A DNA stretch of 6,153 bases from an uncultured bacterium (GTDB taxonomy: Bacteria; Planctomycetota; Phycisphaerae; Sedimentisphaerales; Anaerobacaceae), in NCBI GenBank assembly GCA_913009865.1, contig CAJVYK010000111.1, positions 1 to 6,153 of the forward strand, in the 5' to 3' direction. Made by a program: the position numbers and the translations under genes. Positions 1 to 5,982 of this stretch are shown one piece after another (positions within the stretch are counted from its first letter, which is position 1; every line of letters starts with the position of its first letter). The notes under the pieces were generated by a model. It saw only the letters and a program-made list of their open reading frames with translations. It was not told where the DNA came from and did not search any database.

Positions 1-199
1 GCAGACTGACTACATCGCCCATATGTTCAACGCCGGTTACAACCAGTATTTGGCTGATGCCGATAGATGTCAGTTTTTCAATCGGGTAATAAATCATAGG
101 TTTTTGCCCGATGGGCAGCAAATGCTTATTCGTAACCTTGGTCAGCGGCATTAGTCGCGACCCTGTACCGCCGGCAAGCACAATACCTTTTAAATCCAT
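1..199 (-). CDS. Sugar nucleotidyltransferase, RmlA/RfbA-type, N-terminal fragment
   Basis: Only the first 66 codons are in the window; the gene continues past the left edge. The protein begins MDLKGIVLAGGTGSRLMPLT, the glycine-rich nucleotide-binding loop of sugar-1-phosphate nucleotidyltransferases. It is followed by NKHLLPIGQKPMIYYPI and VTGVEHMGDVV, which match the glucose-1-phosphate thymidylyltransferase branch; the NKHLLP and EHMGDVV wording suggests the shorter RmlA/SpsI-like group. Family members join dTTP (or another NTP) and glucose-1-phosphate to form a nucleotide sugar in the cytoplasm, feeding rhamnose and other surface-sugar pathways. The ATG at 199 has a strong Shine-Dalgarno (AAGGAGA on the minus strand, 207-213) 7 bases upstream. 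It lies 21 bp after the stop of the membrane-protein gene on the same strand, so the two are probably co-transcribed. Substrate specificity cannot be settled from this fragment. Confidence 0.88.
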   Translation of the reverse strand, partial: MDLKGIVLAGGTGSRLMPLTKVTNKHLLPIGQKPMIYYPIEKLTSIGISQILVVTGVEHMGDVVSL

Positions 200-206
200 A
201 TCCGTC

Positions 207-213
207 TCTCCTT
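207..213 (-). promoter_or_regulatory. Strong ribosome binding site of the nucleotidyltransferase gene
   Basis: The minus strand reads AAGGAGA 7 bases before the ATG at 199. It fixes that start and fills part of the 21-bp gap after the upstream gene, so the second gene of the pair has its own strong initiation signal. Confidence 0.8.
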
Positions 214-220
214 ATATTTT

Positions 221-1102
221 TTATATTACCTCGAGCCGGCGGAGGATGGCCTTTGCCCAGCGGCCGCTGCGGAGTTGTGAGAGAATAAGCAGTAACATTA
301 CCAGCAGCCAGAAGCCGGTGAACCGCAAATAGTAAAGGGCTGCACCGAATATGCCGCGGTCGTCGGCAGCGGCATAAGAACTCAATAATTCTTCAGGGGT
401 GTACATCGCTCCGACAATTACGCCGGCAAAGAACTTTTGCCAGGGCAGCAGCAGAACCAGAAAACTCAGCGAGAGGAAAAATGCCCGACAGATATGGTTT
501 ATTCCGCCAAGCCGGCCCAGCAGTGAGACCTTTAAGCTGAACAGCATTGTCAGGCAGTAAAGTACGGCTGCCGGTATGAGCACAAAGTTGAAGAATCGAA
601 CAGCAAAGGTTAAATGTTCGACTTTTATTTTTATGCCGAAGCCAGGACTGGTTTTCTGCTGCTGCGTCTGCTGTAATTCCGGCAATGCTGCCTTGCTCGG
701 CTGGTTCGGAGATTCGGCTACCTGTTCTGCAGCTTTTTCTATTTTATTCAGTGTTTCAGCCGGTTGTCCTGCCTGCTTGTCTTCGAGAGGTACGACAAGT
801 TCATTTGCCGCTGGTGGCGTGATTACAGGTGGTGGTTCGATTATCAGTGGTGGTTCGATTACCGGAAGTGTGGTTTTTGCCGCTTTAGCTTTGTCTTCAG
901 CTTTACCTGTGGCAGTCCGTGAGGACTCCATAGGAGAGCTAACGCAGCCGGTATCTATAAGCCAAAAGGATACCTGCAGCAGCAGAAGGCAGCAAATTAT
1001 GATTACAAATAAAAAGTTTTTCCATCCCCTGAACACCCCAACCGCTTCGAGACAATCAGTGGTATCCAGTAAATCGTTCGTGTTGGTCCGGCCTTCATTC
1101 AT
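221..1102 (-). CDS. Uncharacterised membrane protein with Pro-rich linker (4 predicted membrane helices)
   Basis: A 293-residue protein I do not recognise as a named family. A short polar N-terminus (1-28) is followed by a very hydrophobic helix at about 29-50. Then comes a long, probably extracytoplasmic, Ala/Pro/Gln/Glu-rich linker (about 55-155) containing hexapeptide repeats of the type (V/I)IEPPx at about 80-97. Three more hydrophobic helices follow at about 164-190, 203-222 and 253-276, with a basic C-terminus (LRSGRWAKAILRRL). The LLPWQ sequence after the third helix is a recognisable local motif but gives no function. The ATG at 1102 is supported by AGGAG at 1110-1114, 7 bases upstream. 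The gene lies just upstream of the nucleotidyltransferase on the same strand, which hints at an envelope or surface-polysaccharide role, but that is inference from neighbourhood only. Confidence 0.8.
   Translation of the reverse strand: MNEGRTNTNDLLDTTDCLEAVGVFRGWKNFLFVIIICCLLLLQVSFWLIDTGCVSSPMESSRTATGKAEDKAKAAKTTLPVIEPPLIIEPPPVITPPAANELVVPLEDKQAGQPAETLNKIEKAAEQVAESPNQPSKAALPELQQTQQQKTSPGFGIKIKVEHLTFAVRFFNFVLIPAAVLYCLTMLFSLKVSLLGRLGGINHICRAFFLSLSFLVLLLPWQKFFAGVIVGAMYTPEELLSSYAAADDRGIFGAALYYLRFTGFWLLVMLLLILSQLRSGRWAKAILRRLEVI
811..864 (-). repeat. 18-bp in-frame tandem repeat encoding (V/I)IxPPx
   Basis: Two exact 15-bp copies of GTGGTGGTTCGATTA lie at 829-843 and 847-861, with an 18-bp period, and a degenerate third copy lies at about 811-825. 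In the minus-strand gene they encode VIEPPL, IIEPPP and VITPPA. The repeat stays in frame and makes the Pro-rich stalk between the first and second membrane helices. Confidence 0.8.
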
Positions 1103-1120
1103 TTTAGATCTCCTATAAAT

Positions 1121-1187
1121 TTAGCGATTAGCATACAGTTTCATTTTTCTATACGCTATTCGCTATCCCCTATTCGCTGATTATTAT
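1121..1187. repeat. Degenerate 7-bp repeats (TCGCTAT-type) with inverted arms
   Basis: On the plus strand, heptamers ACGCTAT, TCGCTAT, CCCCTAT, TCGCTGA and TTATTAT follow in exact 7-bp phase from 1153 to 1187. On the opposite strand, 1121-1134 reads ATGCTAA then TCGCTAA, the same motif inverted. The arms TAGCGATTAGC (1122-1132) and GCTATTCGCTA (1155-1165) can pair with one mismatch in 11. The block lies between the two divergent gene starts and close to the ribosome binding site of the minus-strand gene. No function can be assigned. Confidence 0.7.
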
Positions 1188-1224
1188 GTTTTGTACCTGT
1201 CGTAAGTGCAAGGAAATTTTCGAG

Positions 1225-1266
1225 TTACGATTTACGATTGACGATTTACCATTGACTATTTACCAT
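1225..1266. repeat. Six tandem degenerate heptamers (TTACGAT-type)
   Basis: Six consecutive 7-bp units in perfect phase: TTACGAT, TTACGAT, TGACGAT, TTACCAT, TGACTAT, TTACCAT. The array ends 6 bp before the lipoprotein gene's Shine-Dalgarno. It differs in sequence from the TCGCTAT-type block about 40 bp upstream but has the same 7-bp period. The units are directly adjacent with no unique spacers. Confidence 0.8.
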
Positions 1267-1271
1267 TGTTC

Positions 1272-1288
1272 AAGGAGAAGAACAATTG
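1272..1288 (+). promoter_or_regulatory. Ribosome binding site that selects a TTG start
   Basis: AAGGAG at 1272-1277 lies 8 bases before the TTG at 1286. The next in-frame ATG, at 1298, would be 20 bases away and has no good site of its own. The TTG is therefore the better start. Confidence 0.75.
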
Positions 1289-2194
1289 GATACAGCTATG
1301 GTAAAATCTATTATAACCGGTTTTGTGCTGTTGTCGTTAATTCCTGTTCTCATGGGATGTTCGAGGCCAGAGCAACCGCTGTCAACGTGGTTTAGCCGGC
1401 AGACAGGCCAAGTATCTGCGGAAAAACCGGTAGATGAACCCGCTATTAGACTACGCATATGGAAGATGGGGATTGTCGTTGAATCCCGTACTCATAAAGA
1501 AGCATTTATGTATCTGCGGTTTTACGAATGGAATATGTTCGGAGCTGTGCTGCCAGCCAAACACACGCGCGGCTCTTCGGATTGGCCGTGGCAGCTCAGT
1601 CCAGACAAAAGCAGGGCTACGATGAAATCGCCGGCTATGAACCTGACCGTTCAGGCCGCGAATGACGGAGCGGACCTGATACTGACCATAACCAATAAAT
1701 CCGGCCACGATTGGCCCGCGACAGCCGCCATTATTCCCTGTTTCAATCCCGGCGTCGAATGGGGCGGAGTACGAGAGAATCCCCTGTTTTTTGACGAAAC
1801 ACATCGAAACACCTATTTTGTCGGCCCCGACGGCTTGGAACTGCTTCAACAGAGAGAAATACATTTCAACAACGCTCTCAGCTCCGCCTTGTACCGCCTC
1901 TCGCCGGACGGCAAGTTCACATTCTCTGACAAATGGCCCAGCTCGCAGAGAAACGCAACGGAGGGTTTAATGATACGTCAATCTCAGAACAAAAAATGGG
2001 TCGCCGGCATTGCATGGGAGGATTACCTGTCCGCTCAGGGCCACAATCCCTGGAAATGTATGCATCTGGCGGTTCGTGTAGGGCCGCTGAAACAGGGCGA
2101 ATCGAAGAAGGTCCGCGGAAAGATATACCTGTTCCAGGGAACCAGGCAAGACTGCCTCAAACGGTTCCATAAAGATTTCTTCCGCGAAAAATAG
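1286..2194 (+). CDS. Uncharacterised lipoprotein
   Basis: A 302-residue protein starting at TTG 1286. A short N-region with a Lys leads into a hydrophobic segment (about 8-21) ending in the lipobox L22-M23-G24-C25. The product should therefore be cleaved by signal peptidase II and lipid-anchored at Cys25. The mature part has no membrane segment. It looks like a mainly beta, Trp-rich globular domain with DWPWQLSP, an NKSGHDWPATAAIIPCFNPG segment near the middle, a conserved-looking stretch at about 240-268 (AGIAWEDYL, GHNPWKCMH) and a C-terminal KIYLFQGTRQDCLKRF. I recognise no catalytic motif or named family. It stands alone: the upstream gene is divergent, and the next gene on this strand has its own promoter 45 bp after the stop. 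The ATG at 1298 would shorten the signal peptide by only 4 residues. Confidence 0.8.
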   Translation: MDTAMVKSIITGFVLLSLIPVLMGCSRPEQPLSTWFSRQTGQVSAEKPVDEPAIRLRIWKMGIVVESRTHKEAFMYLRFYEWNMFGAVLPAKHTRGSSDWPWQLSPDKSRATMKSPAMNLTVQAANDGADLILTITNKSGHDWPATAAIIPCFNPGVEWGGVRENPLFFDETHRNTYFVGPDGLELLQQREIHFNNALSSALYRLSPDGKFTFSDKWPSSQRNATEGLMIRQSQNKKWVAGIAWEDYLSAQGHNPWKCMHLAVRVGPLKQGESKKVRGKIYLFQGTRQDCLKRFHKDFFREK

Positions 2195-2238
2195 TTGGCC
2201 CGGCCACCCACCTGTCTTCTAACAAAGTGCTATTTTTC

Positions 2239-2266
2239 TTGCAAAGCCGGAGAAGCTGCATATAAT
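2239..2266 (+). promoter_or_regulatory. Sigma-70-type promoter for the foldase operon
   Basis: A perfect -10 box TATAAT lies at 2261-2266, with TTGCAA (4 of 6 matches to TTGACA) at 2239-2244 and a 16-bp spacer. Transcription would begin near 2273, giving a leader of about 40 bases before the ATG at 2312. The placement fits the start of a new transcription unit after the lipoprotein gene. Confidence 0.6.
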
Positions 2267-2311
2267 TTGTGGTTTCAAAACTCGATAAACGGACAGATTT
2301 GGAGCGTAGAT

Positions 2312-2593
2312 ATGAGTTTAGTGAAATGGTTCCGCAAAAATAACAAGAAAGTGATGGCTGTTGTGGTCGTCATTATAATGTTCGGCTTTGTGGCAGGGCC
2401 GATCATTCGACGGCTTGGTCGAAGCCGAACAGGACAAAATCAGACAGTGGCCTACTTCGCGGATAACAAGGAAATAACAGGAAATGACCTGACAGCGGCA
2501 CGGCGGGAACTGGAAGTTCTGAAAATGCTGGGGGCAAATGAGATGCTAAGAGGTGTTGGTGTGCCACTATCTCGTATGCCGTCTTCTGCTTGA
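2312..2593 (+). CDS. PpiD/SurA-like membrane-anchored foldase, N-terminal part (gene split by adapter artefact)
   Basis: The true start is ATG 2312, with GGAG at 2301-2304. The protein opens MSLVKWFRKNNKKVMAVVVV: a basic cytoplasmic N-terminus and a single membrane anchor at about 15-33 ending FVAGPII. It continues with NQTVAYFADNKEITGNDLTA, the beginning of a SurA_N-like chaperone domain, and a helix ELEVLKMLGANEMLR. This arrangement matches PpiD-type foldases, which sit in the inner membrane and help newly exported proteins fold. The native sequence appears to last to about codon 85 (GVGVPL). From 2569 the reading frame translates Illumina adapter and stops at TGA 2591-2593. The residues SRMPSSA are therefore not biological, and this fragment and the open frame up to 4489 are one gene in the same reading frame. 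Confidence 0.8.
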   Translation: MSLVKWFRKNNKKVMAVVVVIIMFGFVAGPIIRRLGRSRTGQNQTVAYFADNKEITGNDLTAARRELEVLKMLGANEMLRGVGVPLSRMPSSA

Positions 2594-2603
2594 AAAAAAA
2601 AAA
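2569..2603 (+). other. Illumina P7 adapter end plus poly-A run (assembly artefact)
   Basis: Positions 2569-2592 match the 24-base end of the Illumina P7 adapter, beginning ATCTCGTATGCCG and ending TTCTGCTTG, followed by 11 A (2593-2603). That is what a read gives when it runs off the end of a short insert. In reverse translation it yields FFFKQKTAYEI and FFFQAEDGIRD, strings familiar from contaminated protein databases. I do not see the read-2 primer sequence on its left, and I cannot tell whether the bases just before 2569 include an index. The block lies inside an otherwise continuous gene and introduces its only internal stop. Confidence 0.96.
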
Positions 2604-4489
2604 GCGAACTGCTTTTTTCCGAGCGGAGTACTTCACCGACATTAATCAAGCGTATAAAACAGATGATGAGAGCAAACAGGTACAGAATCAGCGATAAACA
2701 AATCAATGATATCTACAGACGCCCGATGGGAAGCGATTTATACTGGTATTGTTTGGAAAATGAAGCGCAGCTCGCAGGGATTAGAATATCGAACGAGCAG
2801 GCGGGCAATCACCTCGCAAGAACGATACCACAACTCACCAGCGGCGCAACATATTCACAGCTAATCGGGGCGCTAATAAACCGGCGGGGTATCCCGGAGA
2901 AAGAGATACTGACAGCGTTTGGCAAATTGCTGGCGGTGTTGGAGTACGCCGGCATGATTTGCTCAAGCGAAGATATTACTACACAGCAGATAATGCAAAC
3001 AGCCAGTTGGGAGAACGAAACAATTGACGTTGAATTTGTTAAATTTGATTCGGCTGTCTTTGCTGAAACTCAAGACCAGCCGAGCGAAGAGAAAATCTCT
3101 GCGCATTTCGACAAATACAAAAAATTCTTCGCCGGTGCCGTAAGCGAGGAAAACCCTTATGGCTTCGGATATAAACTGCCCGACAGAGTTAAGCTCGAAT
3201 ACATTGCGGTCAGACTCGATGATATCGCCGAAACAGTAACGCCACCTACACAGGAAGAAACAGAAGAATATTACCAGAAACATATAAAGCAATTCACGGC
3301 GCAAGTGCCATCAGAGGCCAATGACCCGAACTCGCCACAGATTGAACGAACACAAAGCTATGCCGAGGTGGCAAGTACCATTTCAAAAAATTTACTGCAG
3401 AACAAAATAAATTCAAAAGCAGAGAGGATACTGCAGGAGGCAAAGACACTTACCGAGGCCTATTTACAGGATACGGATATGGAAGGCCAAAATCTCAGCG
3501 TCGAGCAGCTTTCCCGGATGGTCGGGGATTATGAAACCACCGCCGAGAAATTAAGCAAGAAAAACGAAATCAAGGTGTATGCAGGACAAACGGGGCTGCT
3601 CAGTGCAGCCGATATACAAGCCGATGAGTATCTTGGAGGGTTGTACCTAAAAGGTTATGGATATAACAATCCAGTGAGATTAACTCAGATTATATTTGCT
3701 GTCGATGAGCTTGCCGCCAGTGAGCTTAGTCCCTTTGATGTGCCGAAGCCGAGAATGTATGAAAATATCGGGCCGGCCAGAGATGTATCAGAGCGAATAA
3801 TAGCGGTTGTTCGAGTGACGGAGGTCCGAAAGGCCTGCGAGCCGGAAAGCGTAAATCAAACCTTCAGCAAGGCTATACTCAGGTTCGGGCGGGATGAAGA
3901 ACCGGCAATCCGGGATGTTTATTCAGTAAAAGAAAAAGTGGTGGAAGATTTGAAAAAACTTGCGGCGATGGATACCGCTAAAAACACCGCTGATGAGTTT
4001 ATTAAACAGGTGGTGAAGGACGGCTGGGAAGGGGCTATCGTCAGATTTAACGAGCTTTATGGACGGCAAGACGAGGGTGAGCCCAATGTATTCGAGCTGC
4101 AAAACTGGACAGAGCTTCGGAGAATCTCAAGAGAGACAATAGGGACACTTGCTATGCAAAGCGAAGGTAATCCAGTGGCACAGCTCTCCGTCGATAGGGT
4201 TGTAAAAGAGGGCATGTTCATAGGTCAGCTTTATTCGCTTGTGCCGCAGGACGCCAACCGCCTTGACACCGTGCCTCTAATTATGGAATTTAAGCCGAAT
4301 ATGAGCTATTATGTTATCAAGAACATCATGGTTAAACGTCTTGAGCAGAAACAATATGAAAGACTCAAGGCGCTGCAGGCCTATAAAGAAGATGTTATTC
4401 AATCTCAGAGTATGGCGGCGGTACACTTTAACCCTGAAAACATATTAAAACGTATGAACTTTAGATGGGCCAAAGAGGATAAGAATTAA
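2604..4489 (+). CDS. PpiD/SurA-like foldase, C-terminal part of the same gene
   Basis: The frame is open from 2594 and biological sequence resumes at about 2604 (ELLFSERSTSP); the ATG at 2663 is internal and not a real start. A helical SurA_N-type region follows: RYRISDKQINDIY, AQLAGIRISNEQA, TYSQLIGALINRRGIP and LAVLEYAGMI. Next is LEYIAVRLDDI with TPPTQEETEEYYQKHIKQF, the connector typical of PpiD-like proteins, then YAEV...ISKNLLQNKINSKAERIL before a region where a rotamase-like domain would lie (YAGQTGLLSAADIQ, RLTQIIFAVDEL). I see no clear parvulin catalytic signature, so a chaperone role is safer than an isomerase claim. The rejoined protein is about 710-720 residues, longer than E. coli PpiD (623). 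It is followed after one base by the next gene, whose initiation it probably drives. Confidence 0.82.
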
Positions 4490-4490
4490 A

Positions 4491-4892
4491 ATGGAACGGC
4501 GCTCGAAAGAAAATCATGCACTGTTCCTGCTAACTGCGGGATTGCTGGCCTGGCTGATACCGGGTGCGGGCTATTTTTTGCTGAAAGAAAAAAAACGAGC
4601 GGTAATCATATTTGCAACCATTACCCTGACTTTCTGCACGGGGTTATATGTCGGCTCAATCGGGGTAATCGACCCTGTTGCATCGAAGCCGTGGTATGTA
4701 GCACAAATTATGAATTCACCGATGGTGGCGATTCTGGGGCACATAAGCGCCGGCGGCGGTTTCCCTGTTTACGGCAGACCGAACGAAGTCGGACATATAT
4801 ACACGGGCATCGCTGGCTTGCTTAACCTTTTGTGCATCGTCAACACTGTTTATTTAGCTCATCAGCGCAGAGCAGAACGGAGCGGAGACTAA
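4491..4892 (+). CDS. Small four-helix membrane protein, DUF6677-like
   Basis: A 133-residue membrane protein with hydrophobic helices at about 11-31, 37-58, 67-86 and 103-123 and a basic tail (HQRRAERSGD). The sequence LLAWLIPGAGYFLLKEKKRA, with its PGAG turn and basic loop between helices 1 and 2, resembles the planctomycete DUF6677 family and, more loosely, TM2-type proteins. This assignment is from memory and not a search. A Gly-rich loop (SAGGGFPVYG) precedes the last helix. The ATG at 4491 follows the foldase stop by one base (TAAAATG), with a GAGGA site at 4475-4479, so it is probably translationally coupled. Its position after a secretion foldase suggests an envelope role, but nothing in the sequence gives a reaction. 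Confidence 0.8.
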   Translation: MERRSKENHALFLLTAGLLAWLIPGAGYFLLKEKKRAVIIFATITLTFCTGLYVGSIGVIDPVASKPWYVAQIMNSPMVAILGHISAGGGFPVYGRPNEVGHIYTGIAGLLNLLCIVNTVYLAHQRRAERSGD

Positions 4893-4893
4893 A

Positions 4894-5142
4894 ATGGCAG
4901 CAGTAGCTTTTGTAATAGCGAGCTTTACAGCACCGCAAGAGCTTGGAACGAATCCGCAGTCGATGTTTATGCTGCTGCCGTTAACGGCGGCGATAGCTGT
5001 TATCTACAAGGCGACGAAGCTGCCGACGATTACAGCGGGTAATTTTATCAAAGAGACAACGGCTTTATTTGGCTCGATAGTTATTTTTATAATCATAACC
5101 GCATTGACTTTATACACCCTGGCGTGGCTGATTACGCAGTGA
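4894..5142 (+). CDS. Small hydrophobic membrane protein, unknown function
   Basis: An 82-residue protein with two clear membrane helices, about 23-40 and 58-80, joined by a short loop with KATKLPTITAGNFIKETT. The N-terminal 20 residues are mildly hydrophobic and end in APQELGTNPQ. It has no known catalytic motif and I do not recognise a named family. The ATG at 4894 comes one base after the previous stop (again TAAAATG), with GGAG at 4884-4887 six bases upstream, which supports both the start and operon membership. It is the last gene of the foldase unit: 3 bp after its stop codon the convergent rnc gene ends on the other strand. It could be a partner of the preceding DUF6677-like protein, but this is inference. 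Confidence 0.75.
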   Translation: MAAVAFVIASFTAPQELGTNPQSMFMLLPLTAAIAVIYKATKLPTITAGNFIKETTALFGSIVIFIIITALTLYTLAWLITQ

Positions 5143-5145
5143 CTA

Positions 5146-5913
5146 TCAGGCCTTTTGGGTCTGAGAGGACTTTTCCCCTTTTCTGCCTTCGACAGAAGAC
5201 AAGCCGACTTCGATATCTGCGAAGGCACCTTCAAGAATGCCTAATTCGACGAGGGCGTTGAATGCGGCTTTTTGCTCCGCTTCTTTTTTGTTTGTGCCCC
5301 AGGCACTTGGGAAATGGTGCTCGGCGACAACGGCTTCGGCCTCGAAACATTTGTCGTGGTCAGGCCCTTTTTCATCAAGCAATTCGTAAACAGGTGTGGC
5401 ATTAAACTGCTGTTGAGCATGCTGCTGCAGTAATGATTTGAAATTGCCCTGAGCTTGTTCTGCATCGACCTGGTCAATTAACGAAGCGAAAATTCTTAAG
5501 ATAAAGCTGTGGGCGGCTTTGTAGCCGCTGTCAATATGAATCGCAGCGATAACGGCCTCCAACAGGCCGGCTGCAAGAGAACCTGACAAAGCACGGCTGC
5601 TGACCATACCTTTGCCGACTTTTAGAAATTTCTGCAGGCCGAGCTGCTTGGCAACCTGGGCGCAGGTCCTGCGAGAAACAAGCATACTCTTTATTTTCGT
5701 TAAGTCCCCTTCCAGGTAACCCGGGAACCGCTCGAAGAGGGTTTGACAGATAACCACAGCTAAAACCGAGTCGCCGAAGAACTCCAGTCTTTCATTACTC
5801 AAAAAGCGATTGTCAACTGCGGAGGAATGAGTGAATGCCTTGTAAAGAAGATTACGATTAGAAAATTTGTAACCTATTACCTGCTCGATTTGCCGGGCGG
5901 CTTCTTCGTCCAT
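5146..5913 (-). CDS. rnc: Ribonuclease III
   Basis: A 255-residue RNase III, the double-stranded-RNA endonuclease that processes rRNA precursors and structured mRNAs in the cytoplasm. The nuclease domain covers about 1-150: FTHSSA, then the family signature NERLEFFGDSVL (40-51) with metal-binding Glu44 and Asp48, then GDLTKIKSMLVS. The second acidic cluster reads SLAAGLLEAVIAAIHIDSG (112-130). Glu119 is present, but the position three residues before it, normally Asp, is Gly116. A double-stranded RNA-binding domain covers about 157-227, with GPDHDKCF and the KKEAEQKAA helix. The tail from 228 is polar and low in complexity (KGEKSSQTQKA). Length is somewhat above E. coli RNase III (226 residues) because of this tail. 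The start at ATG 5913 has only a weak GGGA site. The gene has its own promoter and a structured leader. Confidence 0.95.
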   Translation of the reverse strand: MDEEAARQIEQVIGYKFSNRNLLYKAFTHSSAVDNRFLSNERLEFFGDSVLAVVICQTLFERFPGYLEGDLTKIKSMLVSRRTCAQVAKQLGLQKFLKVGKGMVSSRALSGSLAAGLLEAVIAAIHIDSGYKAAHSFILRIFASLIDQVDAEQAQGNFKSLLQQHAQQQFNATPVYELLDEKGPDHDKCFEAEAVVAEHHFPSAWGTNKKEAEQKAAFNALVELGILEGAFADIEVGLSSVEGRKGEKSSQTQKA

Positions 5914-5982
5914 TTAGTTATGTCCCACTTTTGCCCCGCGCCAAAAAAGCGGTGCGCTGTGTTGCTTTCTGGTGCCGGATGC

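Noticed and set aside
576..1118. Long plus-strand open frame with a Cys- and Ser-rich translation
   Set aside because: It is antisense to the membrane-protein gene, which has a good start, ribosome binding site and membrane-protein composition. The plus frame has no ribosome site and its low-complexity Gly/Ser content mirrors the Pro-rich stalk.
1121..1266. CRISPR-like array
   Set aside because: The units are 7 bp, degenerate and directly adjacent with no unique spacers, and no cas gene is nearby.
1238..1266. Promoter within the heptamer array (TTGACG plus TACCAT)
   Set aside because: Such matches arise from the repeat sequence itself, and the implied transcription start would fall on the Shine-Dalgarno of the gene.
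2195..2240. Terminator after the lipoprotein gene (TGGCC-C-GGCCA followed by TATTTTTC)
   Set aside because: The palindrome leaves a one-base loop (or a stem of only four pairs), and the T run is more than 20 bases downstream, so it does not fit an intrinsic terminator.
2195..2311. An upstream TTG start at 2195 extending the foldase by 39 residues
   Set aside because: The extension would contain the promoter -10 box, lacks a signal or domain match, and the ATG at 2312 has a well-placed GGAG and begins the basic region and membrane anchor.
2591..2593. In-frame TGA as a selenocysteine codon or programmed readthrough site
   Set aside because: The TGA is formed by the last two adapter bases (TG) and the first A of the poly-A run, so it is not genomic.
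2403..2706. Minus-strand open frames reading FFFKQKTAYEI and FFFQAEDGIRD
   Set aside because: They are translations of the embedded Illumina adapter and poly-A run extended into the antisense of the foldase gene, not genes.
5941..5960. Possible terminator hairpin with an A/T run between rnc and its promoter
   Set aside because: The GCGC arms pair only with a bulge, and the A/T run lies in the loop instead of after the stem. A terminator here would also cut off rnc from its own promoter.
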